Below are positions 41,513 to 52,870 of a DNA stretch of 64,000 nt, one piece after another; position 1 is the stretch's first letter; every line of letters starts with the position of its first letter. The translations under genes and the position numbers were made by a program. Under the pieces are notes generated by a model, which saw nothing but the letters and a program-made list of their open reading frames with translations, was not told the DNA's origin and ran no database searches. This stretch comes from Lanius collurio (lineage: Eukaryota > Chordata > Aves > Passeriformes > Laniidae): positions 13,763,855 to 13,827,854 of the forward strand of contig JACBWW010000012.1 in the NCBI GenBank assembly GCA_020086605.1, in the 5' to 3' direction.

Positions 41513-41528
41513 CAGCTCATATGAGCTG
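41513..41528. repeat. 16-bp perfect palindrome
   Basis: CAGCTCATATGAGCTG reads the same on both strands. It has no spacer and includes overlapping E-box-like ends (CAGCTC/GAGCTG) and a central CATATG. It could serve as a dimeric bHLH-type site, but a chance origin is plausible. Confidence 0.9.
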
Positions 41529-44500
41529 TGCTGTTAGTGCACACTGGAGTGGTCTCACAGAGACAGCATGGCATGCCTACAGCACTTCATACTCATAACC
41601 TTCACATCAACTTCTCACACAGGTAATATCTAAGAGACACCAGGTACAGACTAGGAATAAGAGAAATAACATTACAGGACATTATGCAGAATCTAGATAA
41701 GAACAGGTTCACAGAGTACAGTTTGAGTGTTCTACTGTACAATTTCTACCAATCTACTTATGGAAAGTTGTTAACTGGCTGTTAGTAAATATCTAGACAA
41801 AAGATGACAAAAAAAAATTTTAATATAAGATAGGAACTCGTTTATAGCTAACATAAATAATCTTAAAAAAAAAAATCTATAGATTCAAGGAAGAAGACAA
41901 AAAAAACCTGTATGTCTTCTTTCATCTTCCCTTCCTTTAGCATGAGAAGAATGTTGTTAATTTCCTTGTTGTCTTCACTGTTTGAATCTAAGTTCAAAAA
42001 CAGCACTTCTGAGACAAGGTCAAGGTCATGCTCTACCTTATTGTTATGGAAACAGCACACAGGGTTAGGACTCGTGTCTTGTTGAGATTTTACTTTCTCA
42101 TTGCAAGGTCCCTATTACCACAGCTTCTGATAGCATAATGCTTCATAAAGAAATTACTGGAATGACTGCACACTGAAATCAATAATATTTTTCTCACCAC
42201 TGATAGAGATGTTGATGTAGATTTCATAGAACTAATTGATTGGAGGGAATGTGGAGCAGTAAAGATTAGAGAGAAAGCAAAAATTTTATGAAGTTCCAGA
42301 ATCTTGGCACGTGCAAGAAAGATCATTAACTACTCTACATGGTTCAGACTAATCAAAAAGCGAGGTCACAAATGCAACAAAAGGTGAAAGAAGTGCCCAA
42401 GCATCCCAGTTCACTGCACAGATGATGAAGACACCATAACAAGTACTTTTGCTGTTATTTTGTCTTTCCTCTTAATTAGTGACTTTTTACTGTTATCATC
42501 CAAAATTAGTTGAAACTTTTACTAGATACAAGTTTAAAGTTTAAGAATCTGATAGAAGCATAAGAGAAAAGAAAAACCTCTTTCAGGAAATCTTTCTTAG
42601 GTGATCTTTTAATGATGTATTAAATTTATGTGTACTGCTGAAAATTGGCAATTAGGCAATTTTAGAAATGAACAGATAAAAATGGGGTTGTCATGATGCC
42701 AAGCAGCACTGACACTGAGAACACAAATACCATCATGACAAGCTTTATAGTTCTGTTGTTCTCATTAATATTCCACTCAGTCTTTCTGGTCTATTGCACC
42801 TAGCCATGCAGGTCAGTTTTACATGATCATGTGTAAAATGAGGAAGAATTTTTATAAATCAAAACCATAATAATTTACAAGGGTTCAGCTGAAATGCAGA
42901 CATGTTTTTCTTCTTCTGAGCAAGACCACTTAAATGAGCTCCAGATTTTTCTATACTCTAAATATAAACTCCTCTGCTCCCAGTTAGTTTTAATAAACCT
43001 ATACCATAGGAGAAAACAAGCATCCATGCAAAATAAAAAAATACAATCTGAAGTGATGAACTAGAGCTCCTAAAGCAGAAATTTGCTGCAGTTTTTGCAG
43101 ACATGCTCATGCAGCCCTAAGCAAGGCTATGTGTGAATATGTGAGTTCTTTTTGTTTAGATACATCAGCAAGGCTAAGCATCTCTTGGCAGGTTTATACC
43201 CCAAGGTTGCTATATTGCTTCCAGTAGCCCTAGTAACTCGTGATCCCACAGACACATCCTTATGATATCCTCAGTGATCTCATTACAGTGTTGCCTTATT
43301 CTATGAGTTAAATAATATTCAGGCTGTTGTGCCTCAGGCCTGCATTACACCACTTGTCTTGTTCTGGGAGTCAGAAGCTGAAACATGCACTAGTCCCTTA
43401 TTGTAAATGGGAAAGGGTCCCTTTGATAAATAAGAACCTTTTCTTCTGCTGAGATTACCCAATCTAGGTGCCAGATGGTTTACACCACCACACAGGAAGG
43501 AAAAGATCTATATATTGGAGGAGAAAAGGCAACATTCAGGCAGGATATAGCAGTGATCCAAAAAGATTGCCAGCCACTGTATTAAACAACATTCCAATTG
43601 GTACAGAGAGGCAAAAATTAAATAAAATCCAGATTCCACTTAGTCTCAAGGCAACATCTTCAGAAAAAAATTCATCTTAAAAAGAAAATGTTGAAAGCAC
43701 AACCAGTTCAAACCTGTCACAAAAATCACATGGAAGAAAGAAGTTATAGATAAGAATAACAAATAGGACTGGAATATTTTGGACTCTGAGCCTGCATTCT
43801 GTTCTCTGTGCTTAAGTCTTTAAGTGAGGACATCCCTTGAAAAGAAATGGCACCCCCCAAAGGCAGGTGCCTTCCCATGTGACTGTAAGATAGAAAAGAA
43901 ATATTATAAAATGCAAGTGATCTGAAATTTAATACTGGGGAAAGCAAACTGGGGTTTTTTTGCGGGGAGAGAGGACCTGGTTTTTTTCTTCAAACTCACA
44001 CAGCTTACAGAATGATCCGTGACTAAGGAACCTAATGTAATTAGAGAATTGAATAACCTAGTAGCAAATGCATCCTAAATGGAGTTGAATGCAGAATAAT
44101 GGAAGGAACAGGATGAACTCCTGGCATGCTCTGATGGTTTGTGCCCATAATCATTTAGAAAAAGAATTAGACGTCTTTCTGAATAGCTCAAAGTCCAATG
44201 GCAGTATAAAAACCACAAATAACTTTTTAGCCTTCATTTAGAAACAGATAACAACCAATCTGGAAAATATCAAAGTGCCATTATATGAAATCAACAGCAC
44301 AATCACATTTGCTTTCTGGTCATCCAATTTCTCCAAAACCACAGCACAAATAGTACAGGACAAGGAAGGGCAATAAAAACAATTACATACACAAATATGT
44401 CCATTTTGAAACAGATTGAAATCAAAGAAAAATAAATACAATTTTTGTTTGAAAAGCAAACAAACAACAAAAAAAAAACTGGGACTATAACATATCTATG

Positions 44501-44734
44501 AAATAAGTAATGTATAGAGAAATGCAGCAACTAGCTAATAAGGAAACATCCTATAACAAAAGAGATTTTTAAAACTGATAAAACACAAGAAGTTCAGTTC
44601 CACATGATATTGTTGGAATAAAGATTTCACTAGTATTAAAAAGAATCTACCTGAAATAAATATATTTCAGTAACACCAGTCTGCTTGCTTTCAGATATCA
44701 GTGTGCATTGGGATATAACTGCACATCTTCCAAT

Positions 44735-44757
44735 GAAAGATTAGATTCTAATCTTTC
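44735..44757. repeat. Perfect inverted repeat, 11-bp arms with 1-bp spacer
   Basis: The arm GAAAGATTAGA is followed by a single T and then the exact reverse complement TCTAATCTTTC. A hairpin would be sterically poor because the loop is too short. The natural reading is either a dimeric protein-binding palindrome (each half holds a GATTA homeodomain-like core) or a microdeletion or inversion scar. The flanks are not repetitive. Confidence 0.9.
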
Positions 44758-45690
44758 TCTAAAATGTGCAGTTTTGGATACTGCTGGTCTTAGGAAACAC
44801 AGCTCTAGATGGATCTTGAGACTGGTCAAGATCCCAATGTTACTAGGGAAACTGAATAGTGTAATGTATCCACTAATAAACTAACATATCCAGTAAACAC
44901 ATTGGAAATTAACCATTTACTTCAGGGGAAAAAAAAAAGTTTAATGCAAAAGATAACATCCCAGTGAGTTATTGGTCAAGAAAGATAATAAACCAAAATA
45001 AACAAATAAAAGCCCACAAACAAACAAACAAAAAACCCCCAAAGTATGGGGAGCATGATTCACATCAATGGAGTCTTGTTGCTTTGAATTGCCTAGTACA
45101 AATAACTTTTGCCAATCTGTTCAAGACCTACAAATGATGAAAACTTATGAAAAATAGGATTTATAATAATTCCACTAACTGCAGTGCTTTAGCTAATTGC
45201 TAAAAAGGTTAATAGTTTCTCATGCCTCCCCCACCAAGGTTAGCAGTTGATCTCACTGGTAATTGAGCTACTACTTCAGGTAGTGAAGCACACTCTCAAG
45301 GTATTCAACTTTTTATGAAAGATCAGAACAAGGTTTAATGATTCCAGTTTTTCTACCCCCTTCGGCTTAATGTAGGAAGTTTCATACAGTATAATTGAAA
45401 TAAATGAGATATTAAACCCTAAAAGTCAAGGTACATATAATTAAAAAGTAATCACTGTTCACTTCAGCTGCCTGCCAGGACATCATCTTACAAGTCTCAA
45501 AAGACACATTCTTTTAAGTGACTCATTTCTGTCGGCCCTTTATTTACAAATCACCAGCACTACTGAAGTTGTTCTTCTTTGATTATTCCACAGGCAGTAC
45601 CTAATAGAGAGGTTTGAGCTTCCCAAGCTCATTTGACAGAAGTTCACAGATCAGACTCAAACCAAGGACTCAGAGAAAAAATGCAGTAAA

Positions 45691-45702
45691 GCCATCTACT
45701 GG
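45691..45702 (-). promoter_or_regulatory. CTCF-like core motif
   Basis: On the minus strand, CCAGTAGATGGC matches the 12-base CTCF core CCASYAGRKGGC without mismatch. The two following bases (TT) do not match the RS positions. It sits at the left edge of a block that looks like conserved non-coding DNA. Occupancy is unknown. Confidence 0.3.
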
Positions 45703-46780
45703 AAAATCAATATCTCAGATGTAATGAGTTGTAAGACAAGTAAATTAGAGTACAGATTACTCTGTCAATTGGAACACATAACTTTTCTCTGTAATTAAGT
45801 ATTTCATATGTGATGCACTACATTTGGCACTGGTTGCTTTGTCTAATTACCGTACATTTTATTTTAAATGAACAAGAAACTCCCTAAAATACCTTGGCTT
45901 CCAACTCCAAAGGTGCATGAGCCAAAAGAGACTCTGGAGTAACGACAAAAATTTCCTGCCCTGGCAGGAGCTGGCATTGGAGAGAAAGTGTGCAGAGTAA
46001 TTAATGTGCCTGTCCTTTCTCACTTCAGCCCTGCTATTGATATGAAAACAGTTACTTTTAGAATAGCTCTAATCATCGCTTATCCAAATCACAGAAACAG
46101 TGTGAATATGGAAGGCAACATGAAAAATTATAGCTCAAATCCATAACACAAGGAAATATTTCTATTTAAATAAGTATAGCTAAGAAGAATACACAATTCC
46201 TTCATGTTATTCTTAAAACGTCCATTGCTTAAGAGCATGCAAATCCTGTTCCAGTTTGCAGAAGGTTGAGGTACCTAAAATCTGTTACATCTGTACTAAC
46301 ACGGGACTATGGTGTGAGTTCAGGACATGCACAGGCAACTGCACCACCTTTGGAAGAGGAAGATCTTGGGGTGGGGTGGGATTCTGGACAAACAGAGACT
46401 ACTCTGAACCCTTGAGAAACCTATACCATAGGTAGAGCTTCCATACTGTCAAAGATAAAGAAAGAGTTTGGAATTTATCCATGTCACCACAGAAGCATGA
46501 AGGAATAATCTGCAATAATCTGACGCTGAGAGTTCTTATGCTGTGCAAACCTCTGGTCTCAGAATGGAGACTCCAGAAAGGATATGGTACCCGCATGCCA
46601 AGAGCTGGTCTGCAGACTTGTGGATACAAGTAGTGCCTGAACTCTTAGATTCAGGAGTCTGACAGTTTTCAACTCTCTCTAATCATATTTAAACACAGAA
46701 GACTGATAAATACGATGCTGGCATTTGAACAGACCTGCAAATTGCATCTGTTTTTAAAGAAAGGGCTAAGAGATTGCAGA

Positions 46781-46831
46781 TGCATAGGGTGGAGGGTTAT
46801 ATATATATATATGCATGTGGAGGGTTATATA
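46781..46831. repeat. (TA)n microsatellite inside a local duplication
   Basis: The unit TGCAT(AGG)GTGGAGGGTTATATA is present twice about 30 bp apart, with a TATATA run between the copies. It is a small tandem duplication combined with slippage of the TA tract. Confidence 0.85.
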
Positions 46832-49254
46832 CCAGAAGGACCAACTGGAAATACCCTGTTGCCATGTACGCACTGATACATACTTTTTACAAAAGATATT
46901 TAATATTATTCTGTGATTTTTAGGTACTGTATATAGAAAGATTTTGCTCACTCTAAGAATAAAAAAGAACTGTAATGTCTGTAGTTCTAAAGAACATCTT
47001 GGCGGACAGAGATGAAAAGTTCCCTTTTTTGTGTTTTTCATTTATTCTTCATCTCCTTCCTTCTCACTGCTGCATCTGATCCACTACCCAGAGAAATCAA
47101 AGGGAGATTTTTCTGATCAGTGCTCCTCTGTTGGTGTCAGATGCAATCAAAGACTGGGAGTTTATTGCATTACAAAGGGTTAGGATTTAGTAACAGATCT
47201 GATCAAATCAGTTAGGGGAAGGTACCACAGATCAACATTTAGAGTGTATTGCCTTCTTGAATAAAACCTGGCCACTTGTCAAGGAAGAAAACTTTTCATA
47301 TTTTGATACTCACTTTGACCTTTAAAACAAAGTCACATAAAAAAACCTCACAGATGCATGTCTGTTAAGTGGTAATTATTAAGATTTTATTTAACATGCA
47401 CTGCAATAATACTTTTTTTGCCAAGGAACCAAAAAATATTCTAGACCAAAGCCCTCCTGTATCACCAGTAACAGAGAAGAGAATCTGTGTAAGTATGACC
47501 TATACCTACCTTCATTCTAAGTTCATTTTACATTCCCTGAGTGATGTAAAGAGGTTATGCTGTTAATGAAGACAGGGACATTGCCCATCTTCAAAAATCT
47601 TTACTCAGACATTTTCTAGACATCTAGTTGGGAGTTGACATGACTCCTTCTGGCCTAGCTGTGCAATAAGGTAACACATGAGAGTCTCTAGGCAGCAAAC
47701 CTAAAGGGCGTGACAAAGAACTGTGTGTGGTAACCAGCTCAGGTCAAGAAGCTGTGTCTGATGAGCTCAGGCACCATGCTGGAACAATGTGCCCATCTTG
47801 CTTCCTGTGACTGACTCAAACACCCCCTAGCATGACATGGTCTCTCAAAAATTTTCACAAGGCAGGTGCCTTTCTTATTCTTTCAAACCCCTTTACAATC
47901 AAAAGTTATCCACTTCCAGCAACAGAGACATAAGTCAATAAAGCAAGGACAGCTTTAGGATGGTTTTGTGAATCATGGTTAAACAGATCTAAAAAAGCAG
48001 CAGCATAATCCTGCATTAAAATTCAGCTGACAGGAATCATGACTTCTTCACATGACAAGTCTCATCAAAATCAGAAAGATCATAAGGATTTTAAGCACTG
48101 ATATCCCACATGAGAGCACACAGACCAACTGCTGAGACTACACAGTGTCACACTAATAATCAGTAGATTTACTTTCACAGCCCCCTTTCTTCTCTGGTGC
48201 TACCAGCTGCTGAATTTGAGCGACACATCGCAGTCTTGTAGTAGGATAGTCAAATAGGGGCAAATACACAGAGGAAGAAAATAACTTACTTCCTTGTGTT
48301 TTTAAATACTTGTTATGATTTTCTGCAGTCCTGACCTTTAGTCAGTAAGCTGCACTGCACACCAGTTTTCAACAATAAGCATTTTATTGACACATACACA
48401 CTGTGCTAAAGAGCTGACAGCGTAATTTTCAACTTCATACCAAATATACATGTCTTCTGTTTAAAGTAAGAAAACTAAGTTTTGATTACTGACCTGAGAA
48501 AACAAAAAAATACAAAATACAATGAGAACAGCACTGTTTTTTTTCTTTAAACATAACACAGCTAAGCAATGTCAGCTTTGCCCCAGACTGGCCAGGTCAA
48601 ATGTGGAAGTTCCCAGTACTCTGTCTCCGTCAGGATTAGACCACCAAAAAGTGAAAAAGCCACACTCCTTAGAGAGAAACTGCGGGAGACAAAGGTTCTG
48701 CCACTCTCATGAAAAAGCCAGGGAGCTGGGCAGACAGAGTGATCTCTCCACCTGAGCAGCCACCAGTTCAAAGTCAAGATACATAACAGAGAGGAACTTC
48801 AAAACTTTCCCAGTCATTCAGCACTCAGCAGGACTTAAGGTACAACTCACCTGCTAACATTGAATAGCAGAAAATGAGATTACATAAGGAGGATCATAAC
48901 ACCTTTAGACTACTCTGATCCTAGAACAGTAAGAATTCAGGTGATTCAACCTGCCCACCCCTTATGCTACTTCCATCCAGTTTGCTGCTAAAATTAGATG
49001 CCTTTGTCCCTCTGCTTGTAGGCATCCACAGTACAAACACTGAAAATAGGGAAGATGCATAGCCTGAAATGTTTCAGTTTTGCTCATATAACATCATAAA
49101 AATCTACTCACTTTATTCCTAGCAGCCTGTAGATATTTTCCTGAGTATTAACCTTAGGATCTAGTCTTAGCATCAGGTTCAACCAAGCCCTGAAAAAGGT
49201 ACAGGTAAAGTAATTTATGTTTTAATGCAAAGGAACTAGGCATGGGAGAGCATT

Positions 49255-49460
49255 CAGAAAAAGTAATCCTAATTCACTTTTTAATAAGATTAGTTAAACG
49301 GTATTAAGTTGGCATGTGGATGCTTTTACTCAGAATGAAAGCAGCCTTAACTTGGTTTAGTTTAATTTGCTTTGGAAGAAGTTCAGGAATTAATCTGATT
49401 TAACTAATCCACCTTAAATCCATTAATTACTTCAGATTCTCGAGTTTTCCTGTGCAGACA
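49255..49460. mobile_element. Possible fossil DNA transposon with inverted repeat
   Basis: GATTAGTTAAA (49288-49298) is repeated as its exact reverse complement TTTAACTAATC (49399-49409). The segment between is TTAA/TTAGTT-rich and includes CATGTGGATGC and GTTTAGTTTAATTTG. Near the right side, CCTGTGCAGACAAAACCAC resembles the GTAGACAAG motif I associate with old hAT-type non-autonomous elements of sauropsids. The family assignment is from memory and weak. The inverted repeat itself is directly visible. Confidence 0.3.
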
Positions 49461-49904
49461 AAACCACTTTCACCTTAATTGTTGGAGTCTGAGCTTGAAG
49501 ATCTAGATGGAGCAGCTTAAGGAGCACATTCCAGGTAGAGGTTAGCATCTCCATGGCTAAACTTCATTAAATAAATCTGTTATCTTAATACAATTATATT
49601 GTAAAACAAAAGAGATTAATCACCTTCAGTGGTTTACAGAACAGGTCATGTGTACACTAAACACAAGAGACTCATTTCAGGCAGGCTCACCAGATACTTT
49701 GTTGCTCAAAAAGGCTTTTAGCCGACAGTGGTAGGAGGTTTTATGGGTCAGATTGTTTTATCAGCTGAACTGGTACATTGAAAGCACCAAAAATGGATCT
49801 CAAAAGGAAGAAAATATAGAACTTTTCTCTCTAGCTTTATATTTGCATTGGTCTCCTATGCAGGTTTTTAAGAGTTTCTCCTAGAACAGCTGATAAGCAA
49901 ACAG

Positions 49905-49954
<50 letters not shown>

Positions 49955-51505
49955 CAGATACTTTGATGCAGAAACTTCCAGGTGGCCCTGGGGCAGCAAT
50001 ACATCACCTGGCACAGGTATGAGACTTGATCAGTATTTTCAAAGCTTTTCCATTTATCACCTAAAGGAAGGTCAAATAGATTGATTATTTTGCTGTTCTT
50101 CAGAGGGTGGAAATTACCTTTAGATTAGGGGAAATCTGAACCAGTGACACAAATGCAAATGGAAATGCACTCAAGGAAAGACAGGCTGAAGTCAAGCTCG
50201 CTGCAGTTATTCATTTGGGATTTGTGACACTTGTCAGCCAGGTATCACAAGCTTGCTGCGGGGAACATGCAGACAATGGCCTCGCTCTTGCCAACCCAGC
50301 CCAAATTTCAGCTGTAGTTTTCACCTGAAAATGCTTCAGAGAGAACTCATGTCTCCACACTTCTCATTGTCCCAGACCTCTCAGAAAAGGGCTTCTACTC
50401 TCCCTGCATTATATCTTCACTGACCCCAGCAGGCAGGACTGAGTGCAACTAGGGCCAAGCCACTTTCCTTTCCAGAGGGCCTGTTTAACCTGGATATGGA
50501 ACAGAATTCTGGGTAAGATATAGCAAATCCATGCTAGTGTTCCTTCTGGCCACCAGGAAGAAGGACTGGGAGGTGCAGATTCCATCACAAAACTCAGAAA
50601 AACACAAGGATATGGTAAAGACACCAAACCAGGTCTCCTCTTAGCAGAAAAACTGTCTCAAACCCATTCATGTCATGTTGGTCTCAGTCTGCACTCCTCT
50701 GTCTACCATGCCACAAAGCCAATGAGCTGATGCTCAAAACACAACAACATTTCACCAATCACAGGGATATATAACCCACTCAATCATGACCTGAAGAGTT
50801 TCTGTCCTACTTAAACATTGCCACATACTCTCCAGACCGTTAAAAACATTACCAGCCTCTGGTTGTGACAGGCTGAATGGGAGAAATCCTCTAATCCCAC
50901 TATGAGCTCCTACATCACCATGAGGCTGGAAAGGTGCTTCATCCCTGGTTTGCTGAACATGAACAGCACATCCTTTCACTGCAGAGTCTAGGTGCTCTCT
51001 AAAGGTGCAGAACTGATGCAACTGATCTACATTTTGACTAACACCTTTTGGCTAAATCCAGTTGCCACAGAACTAGAGCCATCATGACTTAGTCACAACC
51101 AATGAAAGTAAACTCACTTATTCATCTAGAAAGTTAACTCTAGAAGGTTGTACCAGACCTGGAAAAGAAATAGTTTTGTGTGGTTAGCCTTCTCCAAGAT
51201 TGTTAAACTTCTATAACAGCAAAACCTTAAATTTAGCACTGAAAATACTTTCTATTTTAAGGTATATTTATGACAGTAAAAACTGCTATCTTACACATAC
51301 ACAAGTGCTATTACTTGGGTTTCTTTATTGACTCAGAAAAAGACATATTTTCTGCTATCCTGACATTCAAGCAACAAAACAAGAACCTCACCCATCCTGT
51401 AAACAAGATATATTGACCATAAAAGCCAAACTCTGTGATTAATAGAAAAATAAAATCGTATGCCTTAATCATATTATTACCTGAATGTCAGTTACAGCAG
51501 TGAGC
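49461..51505. other. Unique non-coding stretch, no gene seen
   Basis: Apart from the GATA microsatellite (49905-49954), nothing repetitive was recognised. Frames are at most 89 codons. A stretch near 50190-50330 is more GC-rich and contains ACACTTGTCAGCC and ACAATGG motifs. It might be a conserved element but is not supported further. Confidence 0.55.
49905..49954. repeat. (GATA)n microsatellite, about 12 units
   Basis: An uninterrupted run of GATA units is followed by one GACA variant and then GATAC. Long perfect tetranucleotide runs of this kind are usually length-polymorphic in populations. GATA arrays also offer clustered GATA-factor sites, though no function is shown here. Confidence 0.95.
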
Positions 51506-51785
51506 TGCTTTGGGCTAGAGTAAAGTTAATTTTCTTCACACTATATAGTTTTTTTGGATTTGTCCTAAAAACCATGTTGATAACACAGGAGTGTTTTTGC
51601 TACTGCTCAAACATGCTCGCACAGGTCTTTTCTGCTTCTCATCCCCCTCCCCCAGGGAGTGGGGCTGGGGGAACAGGGAGAGGACACAGCTGGGACATCT
51701 GGTGATACAGCCAACAGACCATGCTGTATGCCATCATGTTCAGCATACAAAGCCAGGGGAAGAAGGAGGGAGGGGGGAATTTTTA

Positions 51786-51862
51786 TTTGTTGCTTTTTGC
51801 TGCACCAGGCCTGAAGGCCCACAGGACCTGTGGTTGTGGAGGCACTGGGCTCAGCAATGCAA
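51786..51862. repeat. 77-bp exact duplicate, copy 1 (inside the LTR)
   Basis: These 77 bp are identical to 53365-53441. They begin TTTGTTGCTTTTTGCTGCAC and end GGGCTCAGCAATGCAA. In this copy they interrupt the LTR: the sequence before (GGGGGGAATT) and after (TTCAAAGCGTTGG) joins into a normal LTR when the segment is removed. The left flank is T-rich (TTTTTA). The segment contains the palindrome CCACAGGACCTGTGG, a GGCC-TGAA-GGCC hairpin and outer pairing TTGCTG/CAGCAA, so its RNA could fold. On the minus strand it would end in an A-rich tail. A possible 3-4 bp target duplication (ATT or AATT) is too short to be convincing. Confidence 0.95.
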
Positions 51863-52075
51863 TTCAAAGCGTTGGTGTTCGTCTTCCCAAGTAACAATTA
51901 GATGTGATGGAGCCCTGTTTTCTTGGGGATGGCTGAACATCTGCCTGCCCACAGGAAGCAGTGAATTAATTCCTTGGTTTGCTTTGCATTGCTTATGTGC
52001 ACAGTTTTTCTTTATCTACTAAACTGTCTTTATCTCAACCCATGAGTTCTCACACTTTTACTCTTCCAGTTCTCT

Positions 52076-52087
52076 CCACCAGGGGGG
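52076..52087 (+). promoter_or_regulatory. CTCF-like motif within the LTR
   Basis: CCACCAGGGGGG matches the CTCF core except for the last base (G for C). It lies in the 3' part (U5) of the LTR. Retroelements often spread CTCF-like sites, but binding here is speculative. Confidence 0.2.
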
Positions 52088-52138
52088 AATTCATAAGTGG
52101 TTGTGTGGTGTTTAGCTCCTGCCTAGGGTTAAACCACA

Positions 52139-52870
52139 TGGGAATATCCATTCTGCAGCAGGTACCCCTTGAAGCATGAGTGGCTACGCACAAGGTCCTG
52201 GAGAAGCTCCTCAAAATGTGTGGCCATGGATAAGCCCAGAGCAGAGCAGGCACACCCCAGGAGGGACTGCAGCCGTGGGCAAGGCCATGTTGGAGCAAGG
52301 TTACTTCTGAAGGGACCGCGACTGCTGGTAAGGGCATACTGGAGCAGGTACACTTCTGAAGGCTTTGTGGTCCATGGATAAGGCCAGGAAGCAACAAATG
52401 CAACACAGAGAAACTGTGGCTTTGGAGAAGTCTATGCCACAGAAGGTGCACCTCTGAAGAGACTGTGGCTTATGGATATGGCTCCACTTGGAGCAATCCT
52501 AAGGGACTGAAGTCTGTGAATAAGTCCAAGCTGAAACAGGGGAAAGGGGAAGAGTTCTTTGCAATGTTAAACCAAATGGTCTAGTCCAAAGGGGCCAGAG
52601 GTGGAGATTGACATGGAAATACCTTTAAATTGTTGTAACTCATTATTTCAGTTGCATGTAACAGGAATTGCTGTAGCAGGAACCACCTGACCCAATGGAG
52701 GGAAAGCCATACAAGAAGCAGTGCAAGCGCAGCAGTGACAGGACCCAAGATGGCTCTGTTGCCCAACAGCTCCATGCAATGCTTCACTTCTCCTGTCCTG
52801 AGTGACCAGCATAAGCAGCATTCAACAGGAAAAGAACATTCACAGTCTACAACAGGCTACTCCAAGATAT
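52139..52870 (+). mobile_element. Endogenous retrovirus leader remnant, no protein genes
   Basis: Directly downstream of the LTR lies a leader of about eight degenerate tandem units (52155-52530), then a unique part with CCCAACAGCTCCATGCAATG and CTTCTCCTGTCCTGAGTGACC, which I recall from leaders of this avian ERV group. There is no gag, pol or env reading frame, and no second LTR was found downstream in the window. The element is therefore a 5' fragment truncated inside the leader. The expected primer-binding site just after the LTR (TGGGAATATCC) is not a clean match to a tRNA 3' end. The right boundary near 52870 is approximate. Confidence 0.6.
52155..52530 (+). repeat. Degenerate 42-50-bp tandem array in the ERV leader
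   Basis: Units start near 52155, 52199, 52240, 52290, 52339, 52388, 52439 and 52489. Each follows the pattern GGAGCAGGTACACTTCTGAAGG, then CTGTGGC, then CATGGATAAGGCC, with 20-35% divergence by eye. Similar arrays lie downstream of the same LTR elsewhere in bird genomes, as I recall. A role in packaging or translation control of the virus RNA is unknown. Plus- and minus-strand frames across it (for example 52050-52451, minus) reflect the repeat and not a gene. Confidence 0.75.

Larger units (their letters stand above)
39546..49254. other. Unique non-coding stretch, no gene seen
   Basis: Frames are at most 91 codons, and none is recognisable. The stretch holds a 16-bp perfect palindrome (41513-41528), a 23-bp near-continuous palindrome (44735-44757), an AAAC-type simple run near 45000-45035, and a TA microsatellite with a local duplication (46781-46831). 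A possible conserved block lies at 45740-46130. The stretch 47620-47960 has an LTR-like feel (CAATAAAG near its end), but no matching family came to mind. Confidence 0.55.
51506..52138 (+). mobile_element. Avian endogenous retrovirus LTR (with internal insertion)
   Basis: The segment follows a bird LTR that I recognise from its conserved blocks. These are a U3 start of TGCTTTGGGCTAGAG then GTTAATTTTCTTCACA, a GTTGATAACACAG block, and a degenerate TATA box (CATACAAAG at 51744-51752, usually CATATAAAG). Next come TGATGGAGCCCTG, a poly(A)-signal-like ACTAAA (52018-52023, usually ATTAAA) followed by CTGTCTTTATCTCAACCCA, and a 3' end GGTTAAACCACA. It begins TG and ends CA. The 77-bp duplicated segment interrupts it between 51783 and 51862. 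The frame of 143 codons across it (51591-52022) is not a retroviral protein. The family label (ERVL- or ERVK-like) is uncertain. The decayed TATA and poly(A) signals suggest it is inactive. Confidence 0.8.

Noticed and set aside
47620..47960. A possible old LTR (ends near CAATAAAG)
   Set aside because: No family was recognised, there are no clear TG...CA boundaries, and no second copy was seen in the window.
51591..52022. 143-codon frame across the LTR
   Set aside because: It lies in regulatory LTR sequence and crosses the inserted 77-bp segment. It does not correspond to any retroviral protein.
52050..52451. 133-codon minus-strand frame over the ERV leader
   Set aside because: It is antisense to the tandem array, whose repeat composition keeps the frame open. 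No coding role is supported.
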